A stretch of DNA of 64,000 bases from Vibrio nigripulchritudo ATCC 27043 (lineage in GTDB: Bacteria; Pseudomonadota; Gammaproteobacteria; Enterobacterales; Vibrionaceae), in NCBI RefSeq assembly GCF_000222685.1, contig NZ_AFWJ01000278.1, positions 1 through 64,000 of the forward strand. The letters run 5' to 3'. Shown piece after piece: positions 38,765 to 46,544 of this stretch. The translations under genes were made by a program, and so were the position numbers. Positions within the stretch are counted from its first letter, which is position 1. Each line of letters starts with the position of its first letter. The notes under the pieces were generated by a model. That model searched no databases. It was not told where the DNA came from and saw only the letters and a list, made by a program, of their open reading frames with translations.

Positions 38765-39919
38765 TCAGGCAGAGCGAGGGTTTTGACTCGCTTCTGCCTC
38801 CAAGTAGGTTTCAATAAACCTGCTTCCGGCTTTCAAACCCAATTCGTAATCGGACAGAAGCGCTTCCCTATCACTCAGAAGAGAAGTCGATTCCAGAGGA
38901 GCTTCTGGATGAATTTGTACAACAAAACAATCATCAGGAGGTGACGTCAGAAATTGCTGAGTCAGAGAATAAGTCTGGTAATGCACCATCAACATATCCG
39001 CCAAACCAGAATCAAACGTTTCTCCCAGCATATGACTGAGGCGGTATACATCCCCTGCACCAAATAACCAACGCCCACCGTTAAGTAACCTTGGTTGAGC
39101 TTTATGAGTGCGATTCAGACCAGACTGATTAAATTTTTCCAATAGAAAATCTGCCCAGTCACTTTTCCACTCCAATACTTTTGTGTCCCACTGACTTTGC
39201 AGCGCATCGACCGATTGCCTTAACCAAACTGGCATGGCGTTCTCTGAGTCAGGTACATCTTCTACCGCAGATTGTTGTTCAAACGGTTCAGTACGAATCA
39301 CAACAATCATTCGCCCACCCATTCGCCAGGCTTGCTGGACAGGCACAGAAGCAGATACGCCCCCATCAAGGTAGCGCACACCATCAATAACCACTTCTCC
39401 CTTATACAGCCTCGGAATGGCGCAAGTCGCTTTCAACACATCCACCCAGTTATCTCTCAACATAGGTAGATAATGATCTTGTAGATGAACTGCATCGGTT
39501 ACTGAAGCAAAGGCTTGCTTACCCTGCAGTTGCTGTCTGCCCAAATCAACGTCGAGTTTATAGGGATACTGGCAAACTTTATCCAGAGCCCAGTCGATAT
39601 CAAGCGTTTGCTGATTGCGTATATAGCCAAACAGGCTGAAAAATTCAGGTTGCGTGGTTAGATCAAGAAGAAAAGAACGCCCCAACCCAGCCTGACGGCA
39701 CAGATAAGCGCAAAGGTTTAATGCACCAGCAGAGGTGCCATAGTAGGTATCGAAGGGGTCAAAATCAGAATAAAGAAAAGCGTCTAAAACACCGGCCGTA
39801 AAAATACCTCTTTGACCGCCACCTTGTGCGACCAAAGACGTGTTGCCACCAAAATAACTGTGTAAACGAGCGGTATCAATTGCGGTGGCAGACTCCGTGA
39901 CTATTCCGGCATTTGTCAT
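38765..39919 (-). CDS. patatin-like phospholipase (YjjU family)
   Basis: A 384-residue predicted serine acyl hydrolase. The patatin signature is complete: oxyanion loop AQGGGQRGIF (residues 31-40), nucleophile Ser63 in GTSAG and Asp185 in the LDGG motif. The C-terminal half (after about 210) is the extension seen in the YjjU/DUF6363 group. No signal peptide, so a cytoplasmic lipase or lysophospholipase acting on membrane lipids is likely; it lacks the RTX or secretion features of toxin patatins. It is co-directional with the small ynhF gene 26 bases upstream. Confidence 0.87.
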   Translation of the reverse strand: MTNAGIVTESATAIDTARLHSYFGGNTSLVAQGGGQRGIFTAGVLDAFLYSDFDPFDTYYGTSAGALNLCAYLCRQAGLGRSFLLDLTTQPEFFSLFGYIRNQQTLDIDWALDKVCQYPYKLDVDLGRQQLQGKQAFASVTDAVHLQDHYLPMLRDNWVDVLKATCAIPRLYKGEVVIDGVRYLDGGVSASVPVQQAWRMGGRMIVVIRTEPFEQQSAVEDVPDSENAMPVWLRQSVDALQSQWDTKVLEWKSDWADFLLEKFNQSGLNRTHKAQPRLLNGGRWLFGAGDVYRLSHMLGETFDSGLADMLMVHYQTYSLTQQFLTSPPDDCFVVQIHPEAPLESTSLLSDREALLSDYELGLKAGSRFIETYLEAEASQNPRSA

Positions 39920-39945
39920 ATCCGGCTTCTAACAACAGCCGCTTC

Positions 39946-40038
39946 TTAAGCGGTTGTAATCGCGATTACAGCAAATGCCACCAATACAGAAAATACGATG
40001 ACGGTTGTGCCGACTGCAAATTTCAAATCAAAGTCCAT
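39946..40038 (-). CDS. ynhF: YnhF-family small membrane protein, 30 residues
   Basis: A 30-codon gene reading MDFDLKFAVGTTVIVFSVLV with ending AFAVIAITTA. It resembles E. coli YnhF (29 residues), sharing the DLKF start and the TT-hydrophobic-IV core. Almost the whole length forms one membrane helix. The ribosome-binding site is excellent (GGAGGTGA five bases before ATG), which strongly supports translation. Function unknown; in E. coli the protein is membrane-located and stress-linked in some surveys (from memory). A hairpin (CCGCTT/AAGCGG, 39939-39953) overlaps the stop codon. Confidence 0.8.
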   Translation of the reverse strand: MDFDLKFAVGTTVIVFSVLVAFAVIAITTA

Positions 40039-40617
40039 ACTTCACCTCCGGTTATTAACAAATTAATAACAGCAGAAAGATTTTCATTCAAGACTTCTTA
40101 TCAACTTACAAACAAGTATGCTGCCAGTATCACATTTGCAAAAATGTTCACTGATCGTGTTAAGTACAGTACACAAATATCCACATTTGATGTTTTTTCC
40201 GTCAAATGAACTTTTTTTCCATTAAGTCATTCATATCTGCGATCAAAACCACAAACAGACTTTTACTAAACATAAGTTACAAATTAGCAGAATATTATTC
40301 TTAATTACTATGATTTAAAGATATCGAAACCCATTTCACCTAAACAAATTACACAATAGAAACTATTGCCATACAGAATCTTAATGGGTAGTCTCAACTC
40401 TACGCATAGCGGAAAGTTCCAGAATATGCATACACACATCGTAACAAATAGAACTAATCACTGAGTTTCACACTTAAAAACCAAATAATTCCCTAATAAA
40501 TTGCCTTAGCATTGATTGTTAATTTCAAATTCATGCATTGTGAGCAAAAAACAAATTCAAATATGGGAAGTGTAAGTGTGAATAGACAGGCTCAGTAAGT
40601 CGTAAAGGAGTTAATTA
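40039..40617. other. AT-rich intergenic region between ynhF and the NSS transporter
   Basis: A 579-base, strongly AT-rich gap holding the leftward ynhF promoter and the rightward transporter promoter. Immediately before ynhF is GTTATTAA/TTAATAAC, an inverted repeat (40051-40070). The transporter has a clear AAGGAG ribosome-binding site (40603-40608). I found no protein-coding frame, tRNA-like fold or repeat family in the middle. Long 5' leaders of this kind can hide a small RNA, but nothing here proves one. Confidence 0.4.
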
Positions 40618-42084
40618 ATGAAGCGAGAACAATGGGGATCCCGCGCCGGTTTTATATTGGCAGCAGTAGGATCAGCAATCGGGCTTGGAAACATATGGCG
40701 TTTCCCTTATATGGCCTACGAGAATGGTGGCGGCGCATTTTTTATTCCATACCTTTTCGCCATGATTACCGCAGGTATTCCATTTATGATCCTCGAATTC
40801 AGTATGGGTCAGAAATACCGTGGTTCAGCACCAAAAACGTTATCTAAGATCCATCCTAAATTTGAGTGGCTTGGCTGGTTCCAGGTAGGCGTTGCCGCCG
40901 TTATCGCTGTTTACTATGTAGCAGTTATCGGCTGGGCAATTTCTTACTTTGGCATGTCCTTTACTCAAGGATGGGGCGAAGATACAAACGCATTCTTCTT
41001 CAGCGAATACCTGCAACTGGGTAATAACTCACCAACAAATCTTGGTAGCATTCAGTGGAAAATTGCCATAGCGATGCTGATTGCTTGGGGGATTACCTAC
41101 GCAGCAATCGTTGGTGGCGTGAAATCTGGTATCGAACGCGCGTCTAAGATCATGATGCCTGTTCTGTTCATCATGGTTATTGTTCTGATTGGTCGAATGA
41201 TCTTCCTGCCTGGCGCACTTGACGGTGTTAACTACATGTTCGAACCTGATTTCAGCAAGATATGGGATGTTAAGGTGTGGGCAGCTGCTTACGGTCAGAT
41301 TTTCTTCTCCTTAAGTATCGGCTTCGCCATCATGCTAGCTTACTCAAGCTACCTACCTGAGAAATCAGACATCACGAACAACGCGTTCATGACAGTATTG
41401 ATTAACTGTGGTTTCTCGATTCTGGCGGGTATCATGATCTTCTCTGTATTGGGTTACATGGCTCAGGAACAGGGTAAACCTCTGACAGAAGTTGTATCTG
41501 CGGGCGTAGGACTGGCATTTGTTACTCTGCCAGCAGCAATCAACTTGCTTCCTGCACCATATATCCTTGGTCCACTGCTGTTCTTTGCACTTGTCGTAGC
41601 AGGTCTTAGTTCGCATATTTCCATCATGGAAGCGGTAACGTCTGCCATCATGGATAAGCTGAAGTGGAGCCGTAAGAAAGCCGCAAACATTGTGGTAGGT
41701 ATCGGGCTTGTGGTTTCTATGGCGTTTGCAACTAACGGTGGTTTGTTACTGCTGGATCTTGTAGACCACTTCGCAAACAACGTGGGCATCATGCTAGGCG
41801 GTCTGATCGAAATCGTATTGATGGCTTGGATTGTGAGTAAAGTAGGCGAAGTTCGTGAATACGTTAACGGTTCTTCAGATTTCGCTATCGGTCAGTGGTT
41901 TGATATCTGTTTGCGCTTTATTACGCCAGCGATTCTGATTTACATTTTAATCAACAAGCTTAGCGCTTTGTTCACCGATGGCTACGGTGGTTACGACCTG
42001 ACTCTTGGTTGGGTTCTGATTGCTGCCCTATTTGCATTCGGTCTTATCATTAACGCAACTAGCCGTAAGGAGATCAACGCATGA
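40618..42084 (+). CDS. sodium-dependent transporter, NSS (SNF) family
   Basis: A 488-residue member of the neurotransmitter:sodium symporter family (LeuT/MhsT fold), which imports amino acids with Na+. The family signature is plain at the N-terminus: REQWGSRAGFILAAVGSAIGLGNIWRFPYMAYENGGGAFFIPY (residues 3-45), with the unwound TM1 GSAIGLGNIWRFP. Eleven or twelve membrane segments are visible. The gene overlaps a MetS-like small gene by four bases; in Corynebacterium the MetP-MetS pair takes up methionine and alanine, so a similar amino-acid substrate is possible but not shown. Confidence 0.92.
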   Translation: MKREQWGSRAGFILAAVGSAIGLGNIWRFPYMAYENGGGAFFIPYLFAMITAGIPFMILEFSMGQKYRGSAPKTLSKIHPKFEWLGWFQVGVAAVIAVYYVAVIGWAISYFGMSFTQGWGEDTNAFFFSEYLQLGNNSPTNLGSIQWKIAIAMLIAWGITYAAIVGGVKSGIERASKIMMPVLFIMVIVLIGRMIFLPGALDGVNYMFEPDFSKIWDVKVWAAAYGQIFFSLSIGFAIMLAYSSYLPEKSDITNNAFMTVLINCGFSILAGIMIFSVLGYMAQEQGKPLTEVVSAGVGLAFVTLPAAINLLPAPYILGPLLFFALVVAGLSSHISIMEAVTSAIMDKLKWSRKKAANIVVGIGLVVSMAFATNGGLLLLDLVDHFANNVGIMLGGLIEIVLMAWIVSKVGEVREYVNGSSDFAIGQWFDICLRFITPAILIYILINKLSALFTDGYGGYDLTLGWVLIAALFAFGLIINATSRKEINA

Positions 42085-42179
42085 CAACAGGTGCAATCAT
42101 CATGATGGTTTTAGGTTTGGGTATCACTTGGGGCGGCGCAGCATTCTGCATCAAGCGAGCGATGGACAAACAAGACTAA
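42081..42179 (+). CDS. metS: MetS-family small subunit of the NSS transporter, 32 residues
   Basis: A 32-codon frame MTTGAIIMMVLGLGITWGGA plus AFCIKRAMDKQD, overlapping the transporter stop (ATGA). One hydrophobic helix followed by a charged tail matches the MetS/MetP small-subunit family that partners NSS transporters. Being translationally coupled, it is probably made in step with the transporter and stays bound to it in the inner membrane. A strong terminator follows 15 bases later. Confidence 0.85.
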   Translation: MTTGAIIMMVLGLGITWGGAAFCIKRAMDKQD

Positions 42180-42193
42180 TCAGTCGCTTAAAT

Positions 42194-42225
42194 AAAAAAT
42201 GCCGGCAGTTGCCGGCATTTTTTTA
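42194..42225. terminator. bidirectional terminator after metS
   Basis: Stem AAATGCCGGCA/TGCCGGCATTT with loop GT, then T-run (42197-42224); it also ends the opposing barrel-like gene, whose stop codon is within its edge. Confidence 0.88.
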
Positions 42226-42648
42226 GAATGAATATCGGACACCAACCGAAGCATCCAATCCTAAGTTAATACCTTTATGGATGTTCAGACCCGGAGCAAC
42301 TTGCGCATACGCATCCCAGCCTTTGGCGAAATCCCAATCCAGCCCCAATGGCATTCTTGGTCCAAAGCTTTCCTCCCAGCCAATCCAGGCACCAGCTCCA
42401 AAGTACCAGGTAAAAGGCACTTCTGAAGATTCGAACTGACCTTTTTTGAGTAGATAATCAGCCGAAATGCCGTGATTGCCGATCGCAAAGTTGTAGGTAT
42501 CTTTGTATTGAGCCACAACACTCAAACCTTGGTCTAAGCCCATACCCAACTTCCATTCACCTTTCTGATTAGACTCTGCGAATACAGGCTGAGCAACCAC
42601 TGTTAGCAGCATTGCTACACCAGCTACTGAACGAGAAACAGCTTTCAT
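42223..42648 (-). CDS. secreted, barrel-like outer-membrane protein candidate, unknown function
   Basis: A 141-residue precursor with a good signal peptide (MKAVSRSVAGVAMLLTVVAQPVFA, cleaved before ESNQKG). The mature part alternates hydrophobic and polar residues (WKLGMGLDQGLSVVAQYKDTYNFAIG, then VPFTWYFGAGAWIGW, then LNLGLDASVGVRYSF) and ends in the C-terminal Phe typical of beta-barrels assembled by Bam. At about 117 mature residues it would be a small four- to six-stranded barrel. No family name recognised. It lies between the transporter unit and the haem genes with terminators on both sides, so it is transcribed alone. Confidence 0.7.
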   Translation of the reverse strand: MKAVSRSVAGVAMLLTVVAQPVFAESNQKGEWKLGMGLDQGLSVVAQYKDTYNFAIGNHGISADYLLKKGQFESSEVPFTWYFGAGAWIGWEESFGPRMPLGLDWDFAKGWDAYAQVAPGLNIHKGINLGLDASVGVRYSF

Positions 42649-42783
42649 TTTTAACCCTTACACAATTTCGTTGTGCGGATTTTCCGTAAACCTATGGTTG
42701 GGGTAAATAGAAAAGAAGTTAAAGTTGTGTCAATTTATTGATGAATACGTGTGGCTTGTACGGCTAAAGAAGGTTGGAGATAG

Positions 42784-42811
42784 AAAAAAGGTCAGCACTG
42801 CTGACCTTTAA
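42784..42811 (-). terminator. terminator of the hutWXZ operon
   Basis: An almost continuous palindrome AAAGGTCAGCA-C-TGCTGACCTTT (42787-42809); leftward it runs into a U-tract. Confidence 0.85.
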
Positions 42812-42833
42812 TGATGTATACGGTGTGATGGTT

Positions 42834-43364
42834 TTAGTCTTGTTCGATCTTCTTATGACCTTCATCAAGATGTACAACATCAACCAAATCATCGCCAGAC
42901 ACCTGGAATGCCTGTCCAAAACCTTTTACAAACAGCCCTTTGATAGGCGTGAGCTTAAACAGTTTGAAATCCTGAAGCTGGCTAAGACCATCAATGATAT
43001 CGCCAAAGCGGTCACGCATCTGGTCAATAACTTCACCCCATTGTGCCGCCTCACGATCAACCACTGAAGCCGTTGCATCAAATGTTAGACGCTTACGTGC
43101 AAACAACTGCTTTGATGTGTCCTCATCTTCGATCATCATGATCGAAACTTGAGGGTTTGTTGCAAGGTTTCTTGCGTGACGAGCAATTTCAGAGATCAGT
43201 ACAAAGTAACCATTTTCGTTTTGAACAAACGGTGCGTAGCTCACGTTTGGACGGTTTTCTTCGTCTACTGTTGCCAGTTGTAATGTCTTACGCTCTTCAC
43301 GGAACTCTTTGATTTCAGGTCCTAAACGAGTCTGCAAGCGCTCTTGTTTTGCAGCTTGATCCAT
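42834..43364 (-). CDS. hutZ: haem utilisation protein HutZ
   Basis: HutZ is a haem-binding, haem-degrading split-barrel protein that releases iron from haem; in V. cholerae it is needed for growth on haemin. The 176-residue product starts MDQAAKQERLQTRLGPEIKEFREERKTLQLATVDEENRPNVSYAPFV and has the haem-contact region ISEIARHARNLATNPQVSIMMIEDE, where HARN supplies the usual His. ATG 43364 is chosen because AGGAGAG precedes it; a start six codons upstream lacks a site. Last gene of hutW-hutX-hutZ. Confidence 0.95.
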   Translation of the reverse strand: MDQAAKQERLQTRLGPEIKEFREERKTLQLATVDEENRPNVSYAPFVQNENGYFVLISEIARHARNLATNPQVSIMMIEDEDTSKQLFARKRLTFDATASVVDREAAQWGEVIDQMRDRFGDIIDGLSQLQDFKLFKLTPIKGLFVKGFGQAFQVSGDDLVDVVHLDEGHKKIEQD

Positions 43365-43447
43365 ATTGTTCTCTCCTAACACTTATATTTAATCTAACAT
43401 GCAGCCATGAGTCGATCTCATTTTTCTTTCGCTGCACGTCAGTTGAA

Positions 43448-43954
43448 CTACGCGTATTGCTTCTTTAGCGCGTTAAACTTTTCTACCTGCTCTGGAATGA
43501 GCACTCTCTTCTCATCTCGACCCAGGTAAATTTTGAAAATGCTGTCTCCCTGCTCCGTAAAGAAACCGAAGTAATGGCTTTCTTTACCACGGAAAGGCTT
43601 ACTGACCAGAGCAACGGCTTTGACCAGATCTAGCTTAAGGTGACCATGCATTTCGCCTTGTTTACCCATCAGGTTGTAATAACCGTGTGCTACCTTGCCT
43701 TTAGGGAACGGGGCTTTCACTTCAAAAATTGAGCCCATTGAGTGAACAATCGTTGTTACCGGTCCCCAATCGACTAAACCTTCCAGAATTTCCTGAGCAG
43801 ATTCACCCGCAATCATCGTCGCCATGTCACCTGGAAGTGAACGAACCACTTCCAGTTCTGATACATTTAATTGCTCTGCGATGGTCGAAGGAAGTAACGT
43901 TTCATCTTGCTCTAGCAGTTCAGCAACATTTTGTTTTAATTGTTCTTTATCCAT
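43448..43954 (-). CDS. hutX: haem carrier protein HutX
   Basis: HutX is a cytoplasmic haem-binding protein that hands haem to HutZ. The 168-residue product has the ChuX/HutX-type sequence VRSLPGDMATMIAGESAQEILEGLVDWGPVTTIVHSMGSIFEVKAPFPKG, then AHGYYNLMGKQGEMHGHLKLD (haem-site region). It follows hutW by 18 bases and precedes hutZ by 83. Confidence 0.94.
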   Translation of the reverse strand: MDKEQLKQNVAELLEQDETLLPSTIAEQLNVSELEVVRSLPGDMATMIAGESAQEILEGLVDWGPVTTIVHSMGSIFEVKAPFPKGKVAHGYYNLMGKQGEMHGHLKLDLVKAVALVSKPFRGKESHYFGFFTEQGDSIFKIYLGRDEKRVLIPEQVEKFNALKKQYA

Positions 43955-43972
43955 AATATTTCCAGTTAACAG

Positions 43973-45337
43973 CTACGCAACACTCGCAGCATTTTCGTAA
44001 GTTTGAAGTGCTTGAATCACGCCTTGTGCAAGGGTGACAGACCAGAATGATCCAGCAAGTGTCAGTTGCAGATAACGCCCATCCCGCTCAACTAAACCGT
44101 TTGATTCCCAATGTTTAAATAGCGGTTCAAGCCACTCAAACACACCAGTGTAACCCAGTTTTTCCAGGTTTCTCGCGGCGAGAACTCCGGCATCAAAGCC
44201 TGCTTTAATCTCGTCATGCAAATCGGCGTCTTTGCTTCTGGGCATCATCATTGCCGCAGTTGGCTCACCAGATTTCACTCGCTTCAAATACTGATCCAGC
44301 ATTCGGACATTCATCAGGGAGTAACCTGATAAATGACCACCAGCACCACAGCCAACCGGCAGTACTTCTGCCGACGTTTTCGCGATGCTGTTGTACAAGC
44401 TGCGTTCGCGGTTATCGAGCGCCCAGTGATTCACACTTAAGCGACGCATATGGTGCTTATCCATAAAACTTACCCCAGCAGCAAACAACTCCGCTTTTTC
44501 AGGTGTTGTTGCTGGCGGAGGCATTTTTCCTTTCTCGACCAGATTGATCATCGGCGCTGAACCACCAACCATAAGCTGGTACAAATCAATACCGTGAGCG
44601 CCTGTTTCAAGATAGTCATTCAAATCTTGTTCAAAGACTTGCCTGTCTTGGTGTGGCAACCCGTAAAGCAGATCGATCACAATCGGCGCTTCATCTTGTC
44701 GACTCAGTTCAGAAAGGCGATTAAGTACCACTTCTCTGTCGTCCAAACGTTTTGCGGTCCGACGAACAAGCGTGTTAAAGCTTTGCACACCAAAGGAGAA
44801 TCGGTTAAATCCTCCTTCCAACGCATTTTCAAACATTTCATCGCTAAAGCGATTAATTCGACCTTCAAGTGTAATTTCACAATCCGTGGTCAATGGAAAC
44901 AGAGTCCTTATTCTTGTTCCCAGGATCCTAATTTGTTCTGATGACAGGTCCGTAGGAGTACCGCCACCAATATACACAGCGTGAAACGCACCGGACTGAG
45001 TCCAGGCTTGTTTCGCTTTATGTTCCAGTTCTACAAGCAATGCAGAAAAATATTCATCTACCAGCTTGCGACTTGCTGCATTCTGAAAGAAGTTGCAAAA
45101 CGTACAACGAACCCGGCAGAAGGGAATATGAACATAAAGGCATCTTTTCTTGTTTGGGTTTAACTCCGACCCAGACAATGCGAGTTTTAGCTGTTCAGAT
45201 AATTGCTCTTGAGAAAGTGGAGGCTGTGAACGACCTCCAGCATGCGCTGAGCGCTTTTTTTCGAAGGCAAATCTCAACGGATCCGGGGTGGATGTTCCCA
45301 ATACAGATTCGTCCAGCACTTGAAGGTTTATAGTCAT
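43973..45337 (-). CDS. hutW: HutW, radical SAM haem-degradation enzyme
   Basis: HutW is a radical SAM protein of the HemN/ChuW class, linked to oxygen-independent opening of the haem ring. The 454-residue protein has the cluster motif Cys74-x3-Cys78-x2-Cys81 (HIPFCRVRCTFCNFFQ) followed by AVYIGGGTPTDLS, plus the HemN-like DLLYGLPHQD. It resembles coproporphyrinogen dehydrogenase, but its place at the head of hutWXZ and the FCNFF variation argue for HutW. It is divergent from hutB across 339 bases. Confidence 0.92.
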   Translation of the reverse strand: MTINLQVLDESVLGTSTPDPLRFAFEKKRSAHAGGRSQPPLSQEQLSEQLKLALSGSELNPNKKRCLYVHIPFCRVRCTFCNFFQNAASRKLVDEYFSALLVELEHKAKQAWTQSGAFHAVYIGGGTPTDLSSEQIRILGTRIRTLFPLTTDCEITLEGRINRFSDEMFENALEGGFNRFSFGVQSFNTLVRRTAKRLDDREVVLNRLSELSRQDEAPIVIDLLYGLPHQDRQVFEQDLNDYLETGAHGIDLYQLMVGGSAPMINLVEKGKMPPPATTPEKAELFAAGVSFMDKHHMRRLSVNHWALDNRERSLYNSIAKTSAEVLPVGCGAGGHLSGYSLMNVRMLDQYLKRVKSGEPTAAMMMPRSKDADLHDEIKAGFDAGVLAARNLEKLGYTGVFEWLEPLFKHWESNGLVERDGRYLQLTLAGSFWSVTLAQGVIQALQTYENAASVA

Positions 45338-45368
45338 CTTAGTTTACACACAATGTGCCTCATAACGC

Positions 45369-45518
45369 TTATACCGAAGTAATCTCTTGGTATTCAGCTG
45401 TGCTCGGTCTCTGCGATTACCATCAAAATAAACGACGAATCTCAGCCAATTACTCTTACTAGCATCAGACAGAATATGAAACTCTGAGCGCCGAATCCTA
45501 AGGTCACTTGGGTATATA
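45369..45518. repeat. ~150-base intergenic element with inverted ends (TATACC ... GGTATA)
   Basis: Left end TTATACCGAAGTAATCT (45369-45385) and right end AGGTCACTTGGGTATATA (45501-45518) are imperfect inverted repeats (about 13 of 16 match), matching the arms of the smaller element at 25422-25478. The interior has no reading frame or transposase, so it looks like a miniature, non-autonomous repeat. It sits between hutW and hutB. Confidence 0.6.
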
Positions 45519-45547
45519 TAACTAAGCTCGCAATATAGTAATTTTCA

Positions 45548-45575
45548 GATTATGATAATGCAATTGATAATTAGT
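45548..45575 (+). promoter_or_regulatory. Fur box upstream of hutB
   Basis: GATTATGATAATGCAATTGATAATTA holds three overlapping hexamers of the Fur consensus (GATAAT type, on both strands). It lies about 100 bases before hutB, and shared control of hutW on the other side is likely since no second box is obvious near hutW. Confidence 0.7.
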
Positions 45576-45676
45576 GTCATTCGTATCAGTCTGTCACAAT
45601 AGTATTTTTATTTCTAAATGCGCCAATATGCAATGTGATTAACTGAAACCTCATCCAAATTAAGAACATTTCAATC

Positions 45677-46531
45677 ATGGAAAAGATCCTATCTACTTTT
45701 AAGTCCATTACCATTGCAATGGCAACTTTGCTCATTAGTACGTCCCTTTTTGCTCAAGAACGCGTGATCAGCGCCGGAGCAGCAGTCACAGAATTGATCG
45801 ACGCTCTGGGGGCTTCCTCTCAGCTTGTAGCGATCGACGTAACAAGCAACCAGCCTGAGGGCAAAGAGCTTCCTGTGATCGGTTATCACAGAAGAATTTC
45901 GGCAGAAGGGCTTCTGGCTCTGGCGCCTAACACTTTGATCGGTTCTGAGGAAATGGGACCAGCAACGGCACTAAGCCAGCTAAAAAACGCTGGAGTAAAG
46001 GTAGAAGTGGTGAACACGTCTCCTACTGTTGAAGGTCTGCTGTCTCGAATTGACGAAGTGGCTTCAATTACGGGTTCTCAGCAGCAAGCACCTGCTTTAA
46101 AAGATAAAGTTCAGACTCAAATCGACACCATCACAAATAACCATCCTGATAAAGCCAAGCAGAAGCGCGTCCTTTTCTTGCTGATTCATGAAGGTCGCCC
46201 AGCCAATGTTGCCGGTAGCGAAACAACACCAGATGCACTGATTTCTCTTGCTGGTGCATTTAATCCGGTAGCGGCTTCGGTAAAATCCTATAAGCCTCTT
46301 TCGACTGAATCTCTTGTAGAGATGCAGCCAGACGTCATTCTGGTAAGTGGTCGCAGTTGGGAAAAACTAGGTGGTGCAGATGCCATTCTGAAAACCATGC
46401 CTTTGCTTGCCGCCACTCCAGCAGGCAAAAACAAAGCGTTTGTCACTATTGATGGAAAAGCACTGGTTGGCGGTCTTGGGTTGAGAACCCTAGAAGAAGC
46501 TCAGCGAGTTAACCAAATCCTTTACCCATAA
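45677..46531 (+). CDS. hutB: periplasmic haem-binding protein HutB
   Basis: HutB receives haem from outer-membrane receptors and passes it to the HutCD transporter. The 284-residue precursor has a signal peptide (to about residue 27, ISTSLFA before QERVIS) without a lipobox. The mature part is a cluster III substrate-binding protein (BtuF/HmuT type): VISAGAAVTELIDALG, then ELPVIGYHRRISAEGLLALAPNTLIG, with Tyr-His in GYHRR as a probable haem ligand pair. It is followed by hutC 13 bases later. Confidence 0.93.
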   Translation: MEKILSTFKSITIAMATLLISTSLFAQERVISAGAAVTELIDALGASSQLVAIDVTSNQPEGKELPVIGYHRRISAEGLLALAPNTLIGSEEMGPATALSQLKNAGVKVEVVNTSPTVEGLLSRIDEVASITGSQQQAPALKDKVQTQIDTITNNHPDKAKQKRVLFLLIHEGRPANVAGSETTPDALISLAGAFNPVAASVKSYKPLSTESLVEMQPDVILVSGRSWEKLGGADAILKTMPLLAATPAGKNKAFVTIDGKALVGGLGLRTLEEAQRVNQILYP

Positions 46532-46544
46532 GAAAACGCTATCT

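Noticed and set aside
39913-40209. 98-codon plus-strand frame over ynhF
   Set aside because: Opposite strand to the 30-codon YnhF gene, which has family similarity and a strong ribosome-binding site.
44594-44941. 115-codon frame opposite hutW
   Set aside because: Antisense shadow of a radical SAM gene, with no promoter or family match.
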